NCBI RefSeq assembly: GCF_003933745.1
Contig: NZ_RSEB01000004.1
Coordinates: forward strand, 310,001 to 374,000
DNA length: 64,000 bases
Direction: 5' to 3'
Origin: Glycomyces terrestris
GTDB lineage: Bacteria > Actinomycetota > Actinomycetes > Mycobacteriales > Micromonosporaceae
The translations under genes and the position numbers were made by a program. Positions 1-8,307 of this stretch are shown piece by piece. The notes beneath the pieces are model-generated. The model did no database searches. It was not told the DNA's origin and saw only the letters and a list, made by a program, of their open reading frames with translations. Numbering within the stretch: the stretch's first letter is position 1; the number at the start of each line of letters is the position of its first letter.

Positions 1-319
1 CCACCGACGCGAAGTACGCGGTCTGGAACACCGCCATGCCGAGCCCGGCGCCGACGAGGTGCCCGAGGCGGCCCGTGAGCGGGCGCCGCGCCGGCCGCCG
101 GCGCAGGGCGCAGAACGCCCCCAGGAGCACCAGGCCCCCGAGGTGGCGCCAGAACGAGACGGCCGTCGGGCCGAGCGCGCTGGCGCCGTAGACGAGGTCC
201 GCCGCGGCCCCGGTGGTGCCCCACGCGAGACCGGTGACGGTGAGGAACGCGAGCCCGCGCCGGGCCGAGCCGGTCGCGGGGCGCGCTTCGATGACAGTGG
301 CCGTGCCACTCGTGGACAT
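1..319 (-). CDS. EamA-family (DMT) transporter, N-terminal part
   Basis: Partial gene running off the left edge; about 106 N-terminal codons are visible. The frame has a short hydrophilic start, a first membrane segment containing GLAWGTTGAAADLVYG, the FWRHLGGLVLLGAF helix and a third hydrophobic stretch. This is the usual opening of EamA/DMT permeases, ten-helix inner-membrane exporters of metabolites or drugs. The ATG at 319 is preceded on the minus strand by a clear GGAGGA ribosome site. It points away from the MFS gene in the sense that both read leftward with 168 bp between them, so it may have its own promoter. The substrate cannot be predicted. Confidence 0.8.
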   Translation of the reverse strand, partial: MSTSGTATVIEARPATGSARRGLAFLTVTGLAWGTTGAAADLVYGASALGPTAVSFWRHLGGLVLLGAFCALRRRPARRPLTGRLGHLVGAGLGMAVFQTAYFASV

Positions 320-377
320 GCGTCCTCCAGAAGAGAGTGCTGAGCAAGGTCTCTCGTCTGCGGGCACGCCAGGAAGA

Positions 378-401
378 CGCGACCGGCCGCGGCCGGTCGC
401 G
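378..401. terminator. 24-bp perfect palindrome, possible terminator
   Basis: The arms CGCGACCGGCCG and CGGCCGGTCGCG meet without a loop. Read leftward, downstream of the MFS gene, the palindrome is followed by TCTTCCT, so it may end the GntR-MFS transcript. A second GC hairpin lies at about 411-433 (CCCGCC...GGGCGGG). A protein-binding site upstream of the EamA gene is the alternative. Confidence 0.45.
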
Positions 402-487
402 GAGTTCGGATGCCCGCCCTAGCGGACGGGCGGGGAGATGGTCGAACGCATGGCCGCCACCCTACACGCCGGCCCGGGCGGCCCGGC

Positions 488-1735
488 TCAGCGCGGCAGG
501 TGCCGCCGGTAGTTCACGGCCAGCACCAGCGCGCACCCGATCCCCAGCCCGGCGACCGCCAGCAGCCCGACCGCCGCGGCCGTCCCGGTGCCCGCCGCGA
601 CCGCCGCCAGCAGCGCCGGCGACGCGAACCCCAGGTACGACACCGCGTAGTACACGCCCGTCAGGCCCGCCAGGTCCTGCGGGGCCGCGATCCGCTGCAC
701 CTCCAGGAGCCCCGAGACCATCGCCGTCCCCATGCCCGCGCCCGCGACCGCCGCCGCCGCGATCCCCAGCGGCCACGACTGGAGCACGTCCGCGGCCACC
801 ACCAGGCCCAGCCCGGCCACGATGAGCAGCAGGCCCGCGAGCGTGCCGCGCGCGCTGTCCTTCGTGTCCACGTGCTTCGCCAAGGGCTGCACGAGGGACG
901 AGGACACCAGCGCCACCGCCGTCAGGAGCGTCGCGTACGCGATGCCCCAGCCCCGCGTCGCCTCCGCCAGCAGCACCGGCAGGTACCCGTACCCGATCGC
1001 CGAGGCCGCGAACACCCACGGCCCGCTCACCAGCACCACCCGCGTGAACCGCCGGTGCCCCGCGGCCGGGACCCGCAGCCGCTCGCGCAGCCGCCCCGGC
1101 ACGCCGACGCGCGCCGTCTCCGGCGCCCGCAGCACCAGCCACGCGAACGGCAGCGTCACCGCCGCGTGGATGAGGAACGGCAGCTGCTCGGGCCAGGGCC
1201 CCCACTGCGCGATGAGCCCGGCGACGACCGCGCCGAGCGCCGACCCGAGCGAGAACGCCAGCGTCGCCCGCCGCGCCCCCGCCCCGGTGTCCGCGGCCGG
1301 GTCGTGCGGCCACTGCGACAGCTCCTTCATCCACGCCGTGCCCACGCACGTCGCCGTCCCCACCGTCACCCCGGCCAGGAACCGGCCGACGCAGATCATC
1401 ACCGCCCCCGACTCCCCGAACGCCAGCGCCGTCGAGGCCGCCACGGCCGCGGCCACGCCCGCGAACATGACCGGGCGCCGCCCGTACCGGTCGCTCAGCG
1501 CCCCGCTGAGCAGGAACGCCGGCACCAGCCCGAGCACGTACACGCCGAGGAACCCGTTCACCGCGGCCGTCGAGTAGTGCTGGCGCTCCTGGTAGAGCAG
1601 CAGCAGCGGGCTGAACTGGTTCCCGGCCCAGCTGGTGCAGAACATGACCGCGAACAGGACCCGCCACGGCCGCGTCCGCGCCGCGGCGAGCGGCTCGGGC
1701 AGCGCCGCCACGCCCTCGGGGGCGACGGCGCTCAC
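488..1735 (-). CDS. MFS transporter
   Basis: A 415-residue polytopic membrane protein of the major facilitator superfamily. The loop 2-3 signature GALSDRYGRRPVMF is at about residues 78-91, and there are roughly twelve hydrophobic segments, as expected for a proton-driven exporter. The GTG start at 1735 overlaps the stop of the GntR gene (GTGA), so the two are translationally coupled and the regulator probably controls the pump. The substrate is unknown. Some similarity to YnfM/cyanate-type permeases is conceivable but cannot be decided from sequence alone. Confidence 0.9.
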   Translation of the reverse strand: MSAVAPEGVAALPEPLAAARTRPWRVLFAVMFCTSWAGNQFSPLLLLYQERQHYSTAAVNGFLGVYVLGLVPAFLLSGALSDRYGRRPVMFAGVAAAVAASTALAFGESGAVMICVGRFLAGVTVGTATCVGTAWMKELSQWPHDPAADTGAGARRATLAFSLGSALGAVVAGLIAQWGPWPEQLPFLIHAAVTLPFAWLVLRAPETARVGVPGRLRERLRVPAAGHRRFTRVVLVSGPWVFAASAIGYGYLPVLLAEATRGWGIAYATLLTAVALVSSSLVQPLAKHVDTKDSARGTLAGLLLIVAGLGLVVAADVLQSWPLGIAAAAVAGAGMGTAMVSGLLEVQRIAAPQDLAGLTGVYYAVSYLGFASPALLAAVAAGTGTAAAVGLLAVAGLGIGCALVLAVNYRRHLPR

Positions 1736-2364
1736 GCCAGACCCTGGTGGCGCGACAGGTGCAGGTCCAGGACCGCGTGGTAGGCCGCGGCGTCGTGCCG
1801 GCCCAGGCAGGCGGCCATCTCGCGGTGCTCGCGGAACGACAGGTCCAGGACCAGGCCGCTGCTGGAGAGCACCAGGAACGCCAGCCGCAGCTGCCGGTCG
1901 CGCAGGAGCTCGAAGAAGTGCGCCGCGATCGGGTTGCCCGACAGGCCCACCACGGCCGCGTGGAAGTCGCAGTCGGCCTCGACGTACGCGGCCAGGTCCC
2001 CGGCCGCCAGGGCCGCCTCCTGGCGCTTGAGCGGCGTGCCCAGCGCCGCCTCGACCTCCGCGGGGCTCGGGCCCTGCGCGGCGATGCGCGCCACCGCGGT
2101 CCGCTCCAGGACCCCGCGGGTCTCCACCAGGTCGGCGACCTCGGTGACCGACACCGGGTTCACCGTCGCGCCCTGCCTGGAGGACAGCGTGATGAGCCGC
2201 TCGGCCGCGAGCCGCAGGAACGCCTCGTGCACCGGGGTGCGGCTGAGCTCGAGCTCCTCGCCGATCTGGCCCTCGCTGAGCCGCGCGCCCCCGGGGAGCT
2301 CGCCGGTGATGATGCGCCGCTTGGTGTACGCGTACGCGCGTTCGGCCGCCGCCTGTCCCGTCAC
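1732..2364 (-). CDS. GntR-family regulator, FCD type
   Basis: A 210-residue repressor. An N-terminal winged helix (about residues 5-70, with RIITGELPGGARLSEGQI and ELSRTPVHEAFLRL) is followed by an all-helical FCD ligand domain (about 80-205, with ETRGVLERTAVARIA and the metal-site helix DFHAAVVGLSGN). The GTG at 2364 is preferred over the in-frame ATG at 2391. A TAGCGT hexamer lies 7 nt upstream of the GTG (2372-2377), and a 22-bp palindrome covers the -35/spacer region, giving a leaderless, self-repressed promoter. The gene is the first of an operon with the MFS pump. The effector is probably a small organic acid, as in most FCD regulators, but this is inference. Confidence 0.88.
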   Translation of the reverse strand: MTGQAAAERAYAYTKRRIITGELPGGARLSEGQIGEELELSRTPVHEAFLRLAAERLITLSSRQGATVNPVSVTEVADLVETRGVLERTAVARIAAQGPSPAEVEAALGTPLKRQEAALAAGDLAAYVEADCDFHAAVVGLSGNPIAAHFFELLRDRQLRLAFLVLSSSGLVLDLSFREHREMAACLGRHDAAAYHAVLDLHLSRHQGLA

Positions 2365-2381
2365 GAGCAGGACGCTACCAC

Positions 2382-2403
2382 TTGCATGCATCGATGCATG
2401 CAA
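2382..2403. promoter_or_regulatory. 22-bp perfect palindrome, GntR operator candidate
   Basis: The half site TTGCATGCATC is repeated as its exact reverse complement with no spacer. It lies 4 bp upstream of the putative -10 (TAGCGT, 2372-2377) of the GntR-MFS operon, where a bound repressor would block RNA polymerase. It falls in the 18-59 bp gap between the GntR start and the PadR stop. Confidence 0.75.
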
Positions 2404-2423
2404 CGATTCCGGCCGGTGGGACG

Positions 2424-2987
2424 TCAGTCGCCGCCGCGCTGGCGCACCGCGTAGCCGGCCCGCTGGTTGAGCTCGGCGATCTGGCGGTCGAGCCAGTCGA
2501 TCTCGGTGAGGTTGGTGGAGCGGTGGATCTGCATGAGGCCCTTGCGGAAGGGCGACTCGAGCAGTTCGGGCGGGATGGGGGCACCGGCCGCGTCGAAGAA
2601 CAGCTGGGCCGGCTGGTCGAGGAACTCGCGGCGGCGGGAGAGCACGAGCGCCTGCTCGCGCGGGTTCTCGAGGTGGTGGAGGAACGCGAGGAGCACGTAC
2701 CACTTGTTGTCGTCGGTGATGAACCCCGGCTCGGGGTCGCGCAGCCACCGCCGGAGCTGGTCGGTGCCGGTCTGCGTGATCTCGAGCATGTGCCGGGGCG
2801 CGGCCACCGAGCCGGGCGCGGTGCGCCGGGTGAGGCACTGCGCGTCCTCGAGTTTCTTGATGGTGGGGTACAGCGTGCCGTCCGCGATCGGCCGCACGTG
2901 CCCGGCCAGGCTCGCCACGCGGTTCTTCAAGTCGTACCCGTGCAGGGGGAAGTCCCGCAGGAATCCGAGAATCGCCATCTTCAGCAT
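2424..2987 (-). CDS. PadR-family transcriptional regulator
   Basis: A 187-residue regulator. An N-terminal PadR winged helix (residues 3-80: ILGFLRDFPLHGYDLKNRV, DGTLYPTIKKLED, then the wing) is followed by a C-terminal helical Vir-like dimerisation region (about 95-175). The ATG at 2987 has CATAAT 6 nt upstream and no Shine-Dalgarno sequence, suggesting a leaderless start; the ATG three codons later is the alternative. Upstream lie a 14-bp AT-rich palindrome (3003-3016) and a second dyad, GAGGTTT-AA-AAACCTC (3027-3042), both good operator candidates. No obvious structural target is adjacent; the GntR-MFS operon starts 33-60 bp downstream. Confidence 0.9.
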   Translation of the reverse strand: MLKMAILGFLRDFPLHGYDLKNRVASLAGHVRPIADGTLYPTIKKLEDAQCLTRRTAPGSVAAPRHMLEITQTGTDQLRRWLRDPEPGFITDDNKWYVLLAFLHHLENPREQALVLSRRREFLDQPAQLFFDAAGAPIPPELLESPFRKGLMQIHRSTNLTEIDWLDRQIAELNQRAGYAVRQRGGD

Positions 2988-3002
2988 GCGTCCATTATGC
3001 CA

Positions 3003-3016
3003 TATATCTAGATATA
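3003..3016. promoter_or_regulatory. AT-rich 14-bp palindrome upstream of padR
   Basis: TATATCT followed by its exact complement AGATATA lies just upstream of the CATAAT hexamer of the PadR gene. AT-rich palindromes here are typical autoregulatory PadR sites. They stand out in a 73% G+C background. Confidence 0.6.
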
Positions 3017-3115
3017 CATCGGCTCCGAGGTTTAAAAACCTCTTGTCAGTCAACGGAAGTGCCCGTCTCGAAGCACGAGCACGGGCTTCGCCCGCGCACT
3101 CACCAAAAAGGAAGA

Positions 3116-3155
3116 CCGCCCTCCTTCCCTTGCCTGAACAGGGGAAAGAGGGCGG
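3116..3155 (-). terminator. Rho-independent terminator
   Basis: A 15-bp stem with two mismatches (CCGCCCTC...GAGGGCGG outermost) lies downstream of the leftward gene ending at 3179. On the minus strand it is followed by TCTTCCTTTTT, a clear U-rich tail. A small extra hairpin, CGGGC-TTC-GCCCG, lies at about 3083-3095. Confidence 0.8.
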
Positions 3156-3178
3156 CCGGCGGTCTCGGTCGAGGGGGA

Positions 3179-3742
3179 TCAGAGGAGGTGGAAGTACCAG
3201 AGCGCCAGGTAGGCGGTGCCGCCGAGGAAGGCGATGAGGACGAGCAGGACGAGCCAGCCGGCGGCGGCCTCGAAGACGCCGGGGCGGCCGGAGTCGCCGG
3301 TCGCCGCCGCGACGGGCTCCCACACGGCCTCGTCGAGGACGCGCAGGGGCGCGATGGTCTTGGCGGGCGGGTACCAGGCGCGGGCCTGGGCGTCGAGTGC
3401 GGTGCGGTTGGCCGGCTGGAGGCGGCCGCGCCGGTTGTAGGAGAACACGGCCACTTCGGACTCGTCGGCCAGGAGCGCGACGTCGGCGGCGACGGGCATG
3501 CTCGTGTACAGGCGGCGCCGGCGGTCGGGGGAGCCGGTGCCGACGATCATGGGCACGTCCTCGGCGGTGACCTCGACCCCGGGGGCCTTGACGGCGGCGA
3601 CGGTGCGGGCCGACTCGACCGCGGCCTCCCACTGGGGGACCGGGAGGTACTCGCCCTCGACCTTGTCGAGGTGCCGCAGGTGCGCCTGGACGAGGCTGAG
3701 GAGGGCGTACGTCTGCGGCGGCACATCGGGCGGCATGTTCAT
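3179..3742 (-). CDS. C-tail-anchored hypothetical protein
   Basis: About 187 residues with a soluble acidic/mixed domain and a single C-terminal membrane helix (about 160-184: AAGWLVLLVLIAFLGG...YLALWYF), so it is probably tail-anchored with most of the protein in the cytoplasm. I recognise no domain. The start is uncertain: ATG at 3742 or 3736, or GTG at 3757 or 3778, the last only 5 nt after the MurA-like stop; none has a strong ribosome site. The very short gap makes co-transcription with the MurA-like gene likely, and the shared transcript would end at the terminator at 3116-3155. Confidence 0.7.
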   Translation of the reverse strand: MNMPPDVPPQTYALLSLVQAHLRHLDKVEGEYLPVPQWEAAVESARTVAAVKAPGVEVTAEDVPMIVGTGSPDRRRRLYTSMPVAADVALLADESEVAVFSYNRRGRLQPANRTALDAQARAWYPPAKTIAPLRVLDEAVWEPVAAATGDSGRPGVFEAAAGWLVLLVLIAFLGGTAYLALWYFHLL

Positions 3743-3782
3743 GCGTTGAAGTGTCACATACGGCCGCGGGGGCCGCACCTGC

Positions 3783-5123
3783 TCAGAACGGCTCGATCTC
3801 GGCGCCCAGGAGCTGGAGCCGCTCGGCGAGGTGCTCGTAGCCGCGGTTGATGACGTTGACGTGGCGCAGTTCGGAGGTGCCGCGGGCGCGGAGCATCCCC
3901 AGCAGGAGCACGACGGCCGGGCGCAGCGCGGGCGGGCAGGTGACCTCGGCGCCGGTCCACGCGACGGGGCCCTCGACCTGGATGCGGTGGGGGTCGACGA
4001 GGCGGACGCGGGCGCCGAGCCGGTTGAGCTCGGTGAGGTAGATCGCGCGGTTCTCGTACACCCAGTCGTGGATCATGGTCGAGCCCTCCGCGCAGGAGGC
4101 GATGAGCGCGAAGAACGGCAGGTTGTCGATGTTCAGGCCGGGGAAGGGCATCGGGTGGATCTTGTCCATGGGCGCGCGCAGCCGCGAGGCGCCGACGGTG
4201 AGGTCGGCGAGGCGGGTGCGGCCGTTCTCGGCGAGGTACTCGGGGCCGCGGGCGTACTCCAGGCCCATCTCCTCGGCGACGGCGAGTTCGATCTCGGTGA
4301 ACTCGATGGGGACGCGGCGGATCGTGATCTCGGATTCGGTGACGATCGCGGCGGAGATGAGGCTCCACGCCTCGATGGGGTCCTCGGAGGGCGCGTAGTC
4401 GACGTCGGCCTCGAGGTCCTCGCGGCCGTGGACGGTGATGGTGGTGGTGCCGGCGCCGTCGATGCGCACGCCCAGGTGCTCCAGGAAGAAGCACAGGTCC
4501 TGGACCATGTAGTTGCAGGAGGCGTTGCGGATGACGGTGACGGCGGGGAAGCGGGCGGCGGCCATGATCGCGTTCTCGGTGACGGTGTCGCCGCGCTCGG
4601 TCAGCACGATCGTGCCGGGCGGTTCGACGCGGTCCTTGACGGCGGCGCGGTAGGCGCCCCCGGAGGTCTCGACGGCGAGGCCGAAGCGGCGCAGGGCCAC
4701 CATGTGGGGTTCGACGGTGCGGTCGCCGAGTTCGCAGCCGCCGGCGAAGGGCAGCTCGAACTCGGGGTAGTCGTGCAGGAGCGGGCCGAGGAACATGATG
4801 ATCGAGCGGGTGCGGCGGGCCGCGTCGGCGTCGATGCGGGTGAGGTCGAGGCGCTCGGGCGGGGTCAGGCGCAGGTCCTGGCCGATCCACTCGTGGTGGA
4901 CGCCCATGGACGCCAGGACCCGCAGGATGCGGTTGACCTCCTCGATGCGGGCGACGCGGCGCAGGGTCGTGGTGCCGCGGTTGAGCAGGCTCGCGCACAG
5001 CAGTGCGACGCAGGCGTTCTTGGAGGTCTTGACGTCGATCGTCCCCGAGAGCAGCGCGCCGCCGGTGACGCGGAGGTGCCTGGGGGCCTCGGGGCCCGCA
5101 CCGTGGTTCCCGTGATCGGACAT
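3783..5123 (-). CDS. murA: MurA-like UDP-GlcNAc enolpyruvyl transferase
   Basis: A 446-residue EPSP-synthase-fold protein. It would transfer enolpyruvate from PEP to UDP-GlcNAc, the first committed step of peptidoglycan synthesis. Key MurA residues are kept: Lys-Asn at 35-36 (TSKNACV), the PEP-binding Cys at 130 (AGGCELGDR), Asp at 333 (NIDNLPFF) and the distal Arg at 401 (ALRPAVVLLL). The Cys predicts fosfomycin sensitivity. The surrounding motifs are diverged from housekeeping MurA (for example NYMVQDLCFFLEHLG), so this may be the second, divergent paralogue found in some actinomycetes or act on another UDP-sugar. The ATG at 5123 has TACGCT 6 nt upstream (leaderless). Confidence 0.85.
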   Translation of the reverse strand: MSDHGNHGAGPEAPRHLRVTGGALLSGTIDVKTSKNACVALLCASLLNRGTTTLRRVARIEEVNRILRVLASMGVHHEWIGQDLRLTPPERLDLTRIDADAARRTRSIIMFLGPLLHDYPEFELPFAGGCELGDRTVEPHMVALRRFGLAVETSGGAYRAAVKDRVEPPGTIVLTERGDTVTENAIMAAARFPAVTVIRNASCNYMVQDLCFFLEHLGVRIDGAGTTTITVHGREDLEADVDYAPSEDPIEAWSLISAAIVTESEITIRRVPIEFTEIELAVAEEMGLEYARGPEYLAENGRTRLADLTVGASRLRAPMDKIHPMPFPGLNIDNLPFFALIASCAEGSTMIHDWVYENRAIYLTELNRLGARVRLVDPHRIQVEGPVAWTGAEVTCPPALRPAVVLLLGMLRARGTSELRHVNVINRGYEHLAERLQLLGAEIEPF

Positions 5124-5184
5124 GCGGTCAGCGTAACGGAGACGAGTGTCCGAATAGGGGCGTTCGTGTTCGAAGCCGGCCCGC

Positions 5185-6111
5185 TCAGGCGGCCGGGTTG
5201 ATGCCCTCGGCGGCGCGGATGCGCTCCTCCAGGAGCGCCATGACCGCGGCTACGGCCGGGCGGCGGGCCCCGCCGCGCAGCGTGACGGCCCGGAAGTGCC
5301 GGTAGGGCGTGTACGGGCCGCCGATCGGGACGCGCACCAGGTCGAGGTGGTGGGGCAGGTCCACCAGGCGCGGGACGAGCGCCACGCCCATCCCGTGGTG
5401 GACCATGATCGCGATGACCGGCCATTCGCGGGCCTCGCCGGTGACGGTGGGTCGGAATCCGGCGTTGGAGCAGGCGGTGAGCACGTGGCGGCGGTGGATC
5501 GATCCGGGCACGCCGAGGATCCACGGTTCGCGTTCGAGGTCGCGCAGGTCGGCCTTGCCGGCCGAGGCCACCCAGTGGCCGGCGGGCACGACGAGGTCGA
5601 ACGGGTCGTTGAACACCGTCTGGGAGTCGAAGCGGATGTCGTCGGGCGGCGGGTTGTCCGGGGTGGCCTCCACCAGCGCGAGGTCGGCTTCGCCGGCGAA
5701 GAGGAGGTCGAAGCTCTCGGTGGCCTCGGCTTCGCGCAGGCGCAGTTGGAGTTTGGGGTGGCGGTCGCGGGCGGTGTCGACGAGGGGGGCGAGGAGGGTG
5801 GCGATGGCGGTGGGGAAGCCGCACAGGCGCAGGAGTCCGGAGGGTTCGCCTTCGGTGGCCTGGAGTTCGGCTTCGGCGAGGCGCCACATGGCTTCGATGG
5901 CGTCGATGTGGGCGATGAGGATCTGGGCGGCGGAGGAGAGGCGGACGCCGCGGCCGACGGGTTCGAGGAGGGGGACGCCGAGGTCTTTGGAGAGGAGGCG
6001 GATCTGCTGGGAGGCGGCGGAGGTGGACATGTGGAGGGCTTTGGCCGCGCCGGAGACGGTGCCGTGGTGGGCGATGGCCCGCAGGACGTGCAGGCGGCGG
6101 AGGTCGATCAC
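5185..6111 (-). CDS. LysR-family transcriptional regulator
   Basis: 308 residues. An N-terminal winged helix (1-60: HVLRAIAHHGTVSGAAKALHMSTSAASQQIRLLSKDLG region) is followed by a periplasmic-binding-like effector domain (about 90-295). The GTG start at 6111 is backed by AGGAG 8 nt upstream. The nearest gene on the other strand starts at 6327, and an 18-bp dyad at 6158-6175 lies 47 bp before this start. That is a plausible site for self-regulation and for control of the divergent small genes. The effector is unknown. Confidence 0.92.
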   Translation of the reverse strand: MIDLRRLHVLRAIAHHGTVSGAAKALHMSTSAASQQIRLLSKDLGVPLLEPVGRGVRLSSAAQILIAHIDAIEAMWRLAEAELQATEGEPSGLLRLCGFPTAIATLLAPLVDTARDRHPKLQLRLREAEATESFDLLFAGEADLALVEATPDNPPPDDIRFDSQTVFNDPFDLVVPAGHWVASAGKADLRDLEREPWILGVPGSIHRRHVLTACSNAGFRPTVTGEAREWPVIAIMVHHGMGVALVPRLVDLPHHLDLVRVPIGGPYTPYRHFRAVTLRGGARRPAVAAVMALLEERIRAAEGINPAA

Positions 6112-6157
6112 CGGGTGTCTCCTGTCTGCTCGGCGTGGCTGGCGCTGGGGCGGCTCA

Positions 6158-6175
6158 GTGAAGCCGCCGCTTCAC
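6158..6175. promoter_or_regulatory. 18-bp dyad, LysR site candidate
   Basis: GTGAAGC-CGCC-GCTTCAC is a perfect 7-bp inverted repeat with a 4-bp centre in the gap between the divergent LysR gene and the zinc-ribbon gene. Its position suits a LysR recall site. The exact T-N11-A pattern is not seen. Confidence 0.5.
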
Positions 6176-6326
6176 GATGAGTTTCGCAAACCGTCGTCGC
6201 CGAAGTGTTGTAGCCCGGACGAATGGGACCTTAACCTCGATCGTGAGCGTGATCGCCGGTGTCTGGTGCCGGCGGGTGGGCGCTCGCTTCCCGAGCATTT
6301 TTCCCTTTCGCGAGGAGGACGCGGTC

Positions 6327-6515
6327 ATGCCCTGCTGCCCGTACTGCGGTTGGCCCGACGACGATCCGGTGGTCACCGTGTCGCGCCACGGCGGCGGTGC
6401 GACGGTGTGGACGCGGTGCGTCTGCGGGTCGTTGCAGATGCGCGAGCGGCGGGGGGACGTGCTGGCGGTGTGCGCGCGGAGCAGACCGGGCGGCCGTCCG
6501 GCCGCGACCCTGTAG
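6327..6515 (+). CDS. Small zinc-ribbon protein
   Basis: 62 residues. A knuckle CCPYCG (Cys 4/7) and a second pair CVCGS (Cys 31/33) could bind one zinc ion between two short beta hairpins; the tail is basic. The ATG at 6327 has an excellent ribosome site (GAGGAGGAC, 7 nt spacing), better support than the longer in-frame start at 6177. It could be a nucleic-acid-binding or adaptor protein. The function is not known. Confidence 0.7.
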   Translation: MPCCPYCGWPDDDPVVTVSRHGGGATVWTRCVCGSLQMRERRGDVLAVCARSRPGGRPAATL

Positions 6516-6611
6516 CGCCCTTTTCCGCTTTTTTCTGTTGCTTCTGCTCGCGCCCGTGGTGGGGCGCGGGTTCGTTCCTGCCTGCCTTCGTTCCGTCAAG
6601 GGGTCCTTCCA

Positions 6612-6959
6612 ATGCACGACTTCGACATCCGTATCGCGCTCCAGGTGCTCGGCGCGCTGCTGTACATCACGAACTTCCTGCTGCTGCAGACGCACCGGAT
6701 CCACGCGACGAAGCCGGCGTCGCTGGGGCTGGTGATCTCGGCGTGCTCGATCCTGCTGACGGCGGCGGTGATCGGGCGGGACTGGGGGCTGATCCTGCTG
6801 GAGGGGACGTGGCTGGTGATGGTGACGACGACGTTCGTCATCCGCCAGCGCGAGGCGCGTCGGCGGGCGGTGCTGGAGCGTGAGGCGGCGGTGTCGGCGG
6901 GGCCGGTTGGGGCGGGGGTGTCGGTGCGGGAGCCGGAACTGGCGGGTGCGGTCGCCTGA
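6612..6959 (+). CDS. CBU_0592-like small membrane protein
   Basis: 115 residues with three predicted membrane helices (about 8-26, 38-56 and 60-80) and a charged cytoplasmic tail rich in Arg and Glu. The pattern IALQVLGALLYITNFLLLQ followed by SLGLVISACSILLTAAV resembles the CBU_0592-like domain of unknown function. The gene starts 96 bp after the zinc-ribbon gene and ends 20 bp before the response regulator. Confidence 0.7.
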   Translation: MHDFDIRIALQVLGALLYITNFLLLQTHRIHATKPASLGLVISACSILLTAAVIGRDWGLILLEGTWLVMVTTTFVIRQREARRRAVLEREAAVSAGPVGAGVSVREPELAGAVA

Positions 6960-6979
6960 GGGGCGGTTAGGCTCTGGGC

Positions 6980-7627
6980 GTGGTTATCCGAGTGCTCATC
7001 GCAGACGATCAGGAGATGGTCCGGGCTGGTTTCCGGGCCATCATCGATTCGCAGCCGGACATGGAGGTGGTGGCGGACGCTCCGGACGGTGTGGTGGCGG
7101 TGGCGGAGGCGCGGCGGTTGAAGCCGGATGTGTGCCTGTTCGACATCCGGATGCCGCGGTTGGACGGTCTGGAGGCGACGCGGACGCTGTTGGCGGGGTC
7201 GAACGGGTCGGGGCCGCGGGTGGTGGTGGTGACGACGTTCGACACGGACGAGTACGTGTACGGGGCGTTGCGGTCGGGTGCGACGGGGTTCTTGTTGAAG
7301 GATTCGGGTCCGACGTTGTTGATCGAGGCGGTGCGGGCGGCGGCGAGTGGGGAGTCGCTGGTGTCGCCGTCGGTGACGGTGCGGTTGCTGGAGCGGTTGA
7401 GCGAGCCGGTGAAGGATGGTCCGGCGGCGGTGCGGGTGTTGACCGAGCGTGAGTTGGACGTGGTGGAGCTGGTGGCGCGGGGGCGGACGAATGCGGAGAT
7501 CGCGGGGGAGTTGTTCGTGTCGGTGTCGACGGTGAAGACGCATCTGGAGGCGGTGCGGGCGAAGTTGTCGGCGCGGAATCGGGTGGAGATCGCGGCGTGG
7601 GCGTGGGAGCACGGCGTCGTGGGTTGA
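6980..7627 (+). CDS. NarL/FixJ-type response regulator (orphan)
   Basis: 215 residues. The receiver domain (1-120) has the acidic pair D9/D10, phospho-acceptor D55 (VCLFDIRMP) and the switch residues T86 and K107. The C-terminal LuxR-type helix-turn-helix is at about 153-208 (LTERELDVVELVARGRTNAEI). It should act as a phosphorylation-dependent DNA-binding regulator. No histidine kinase is adjacent, which is unusual for this class. The GTG at 6980 has TAGGCT 6 nt upstream and no Shine-Dalgarno, so it is probably leaderless. Codons end strongly in G, unlike those of the following GH43 gene. Confidence 0.93.
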   Translation: MVIRVLIADDQEMVRAGFRAIIDSQPDMEVVADAPDGVVAVAEARRLKPDVCLFDIRMPRLDGLEATRTLLAGSNGSGPRVVVVTTFDTDEYVYGALRSGATGFLLKDSGPTLLIEAVRAAASGESLVSPSVTVRLLERLSEPVKDGPAAVRVLTERELDVVELVARGRTNAEIAGELFVSVSTVKTHLEAVRAKLSARNRVEIAAWAWEHGVVG

Positions 7628-7682
7628 TCGTCGTGGTGTGCGGCGTTGCGGGTTGTGGCGCTGTGGTGTGAGGCGGGGTGGC

Positions 7683-8297
7683 GTGGTGCGTGGTCTGGCG
7701 GTGTCGTCGTGGACGTCGGAGTCGGTGGTGTCGCGGTCGCGGTTCGTGTGTTCGCTGTACCGGGTGGGTGCGGAGGCGGAGGTGCGGGAGCGGATCGGGG
7801 CGCATCGGCGGGAGTGGTGGGGGGCGTCGCATCACTGCACGGCGTATGTGCTGGACGGGGGTCGGGTGGCGCGGTCGAGTGATGACGGGGAGCCGGCGGG
7901 GACGGCGGGCGGGCCGATGCTGGAGGTGCTGCGGGGGCGCGGGTTGACGGAGGTGCTGGCGGTGGTGTCGCGGTACTTCGGCGGGGTGAAGCTGGGGGCC
8001 GGGGGTCTGGTGCGGGCGTACGGGGGTGCGGTGTCGGCTGCGGTGGCGGAGGCGGGGACGGTGGAGTTGGCGGTGTGGCCGCGGTTGCTGGTGCGGGTGG
8101 ACTACGGGACGGCGGGGAGTCTGGAGGGGCTGCTGCGGTTGCGGGAGGACGTGCGGTTGGGGGAGGTGTCGTTCGGGGAGGTGGTGACGTTCGATCTGGC
8201 GTGTGCGGATGCGGAGTTGCTGGCGGCGTGGGTGGCGGGGCAGTCGGGTGGGGCGGCGGAGGTGGAGCCGGCGGGGTCGGTGCGGGTGGAGTTGTAG
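7683..8297 (+). CDS. yigZ: YigZ/IMPACT family protein
   Basis: About 204 residues of the UPF0029/IMPACT family. It has the hallmark sequences ASHHCTAYVL, SSDDGEPAGTAGGPML and VVSRYFGGVKLGAGGLVRAYGG, followed by the C-terminal DUF1949-like domain. The family is linked to ribosome or translation stress control, but no biochemical role is established in Actinomycetota. The GTG at 7683 (or 7686) follows AGGCGGGG; the frame stays open upstream to 7638, but those codons look non-native. The stop codon TAG lies inside the -10-like TAGGAT of the next gene. Confidence 0.88.
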   Translation: MVRGLAVSSWTSESVVSRSRFVCSLYRVGAEAEVRERIGAHRREWWGASHHCTAYVLDGGRVARSSDDGEPAGTAGGPMLEVLRGRGLTEVLAVVSRYFGGVKLGAGGLVRAYGGAVSAAVAEAGTVELAVWPRLLVRVDYGTAGSLEGLLRLREDVRLGEVSFGEVVTFDLACADAELLAAWVAGQSGGAAEVEPAGSVRVEL

Positions 8298-8307
8298 GAT
8301 TCGCCCC

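Noticed and set aside
3021..3060. GAGGTTT-AA-AAACCTC dyad as a terminator
   Set aside because: It lies upstream of the PadR gene rather than after a gene and has no U-run; an operator is more likely.
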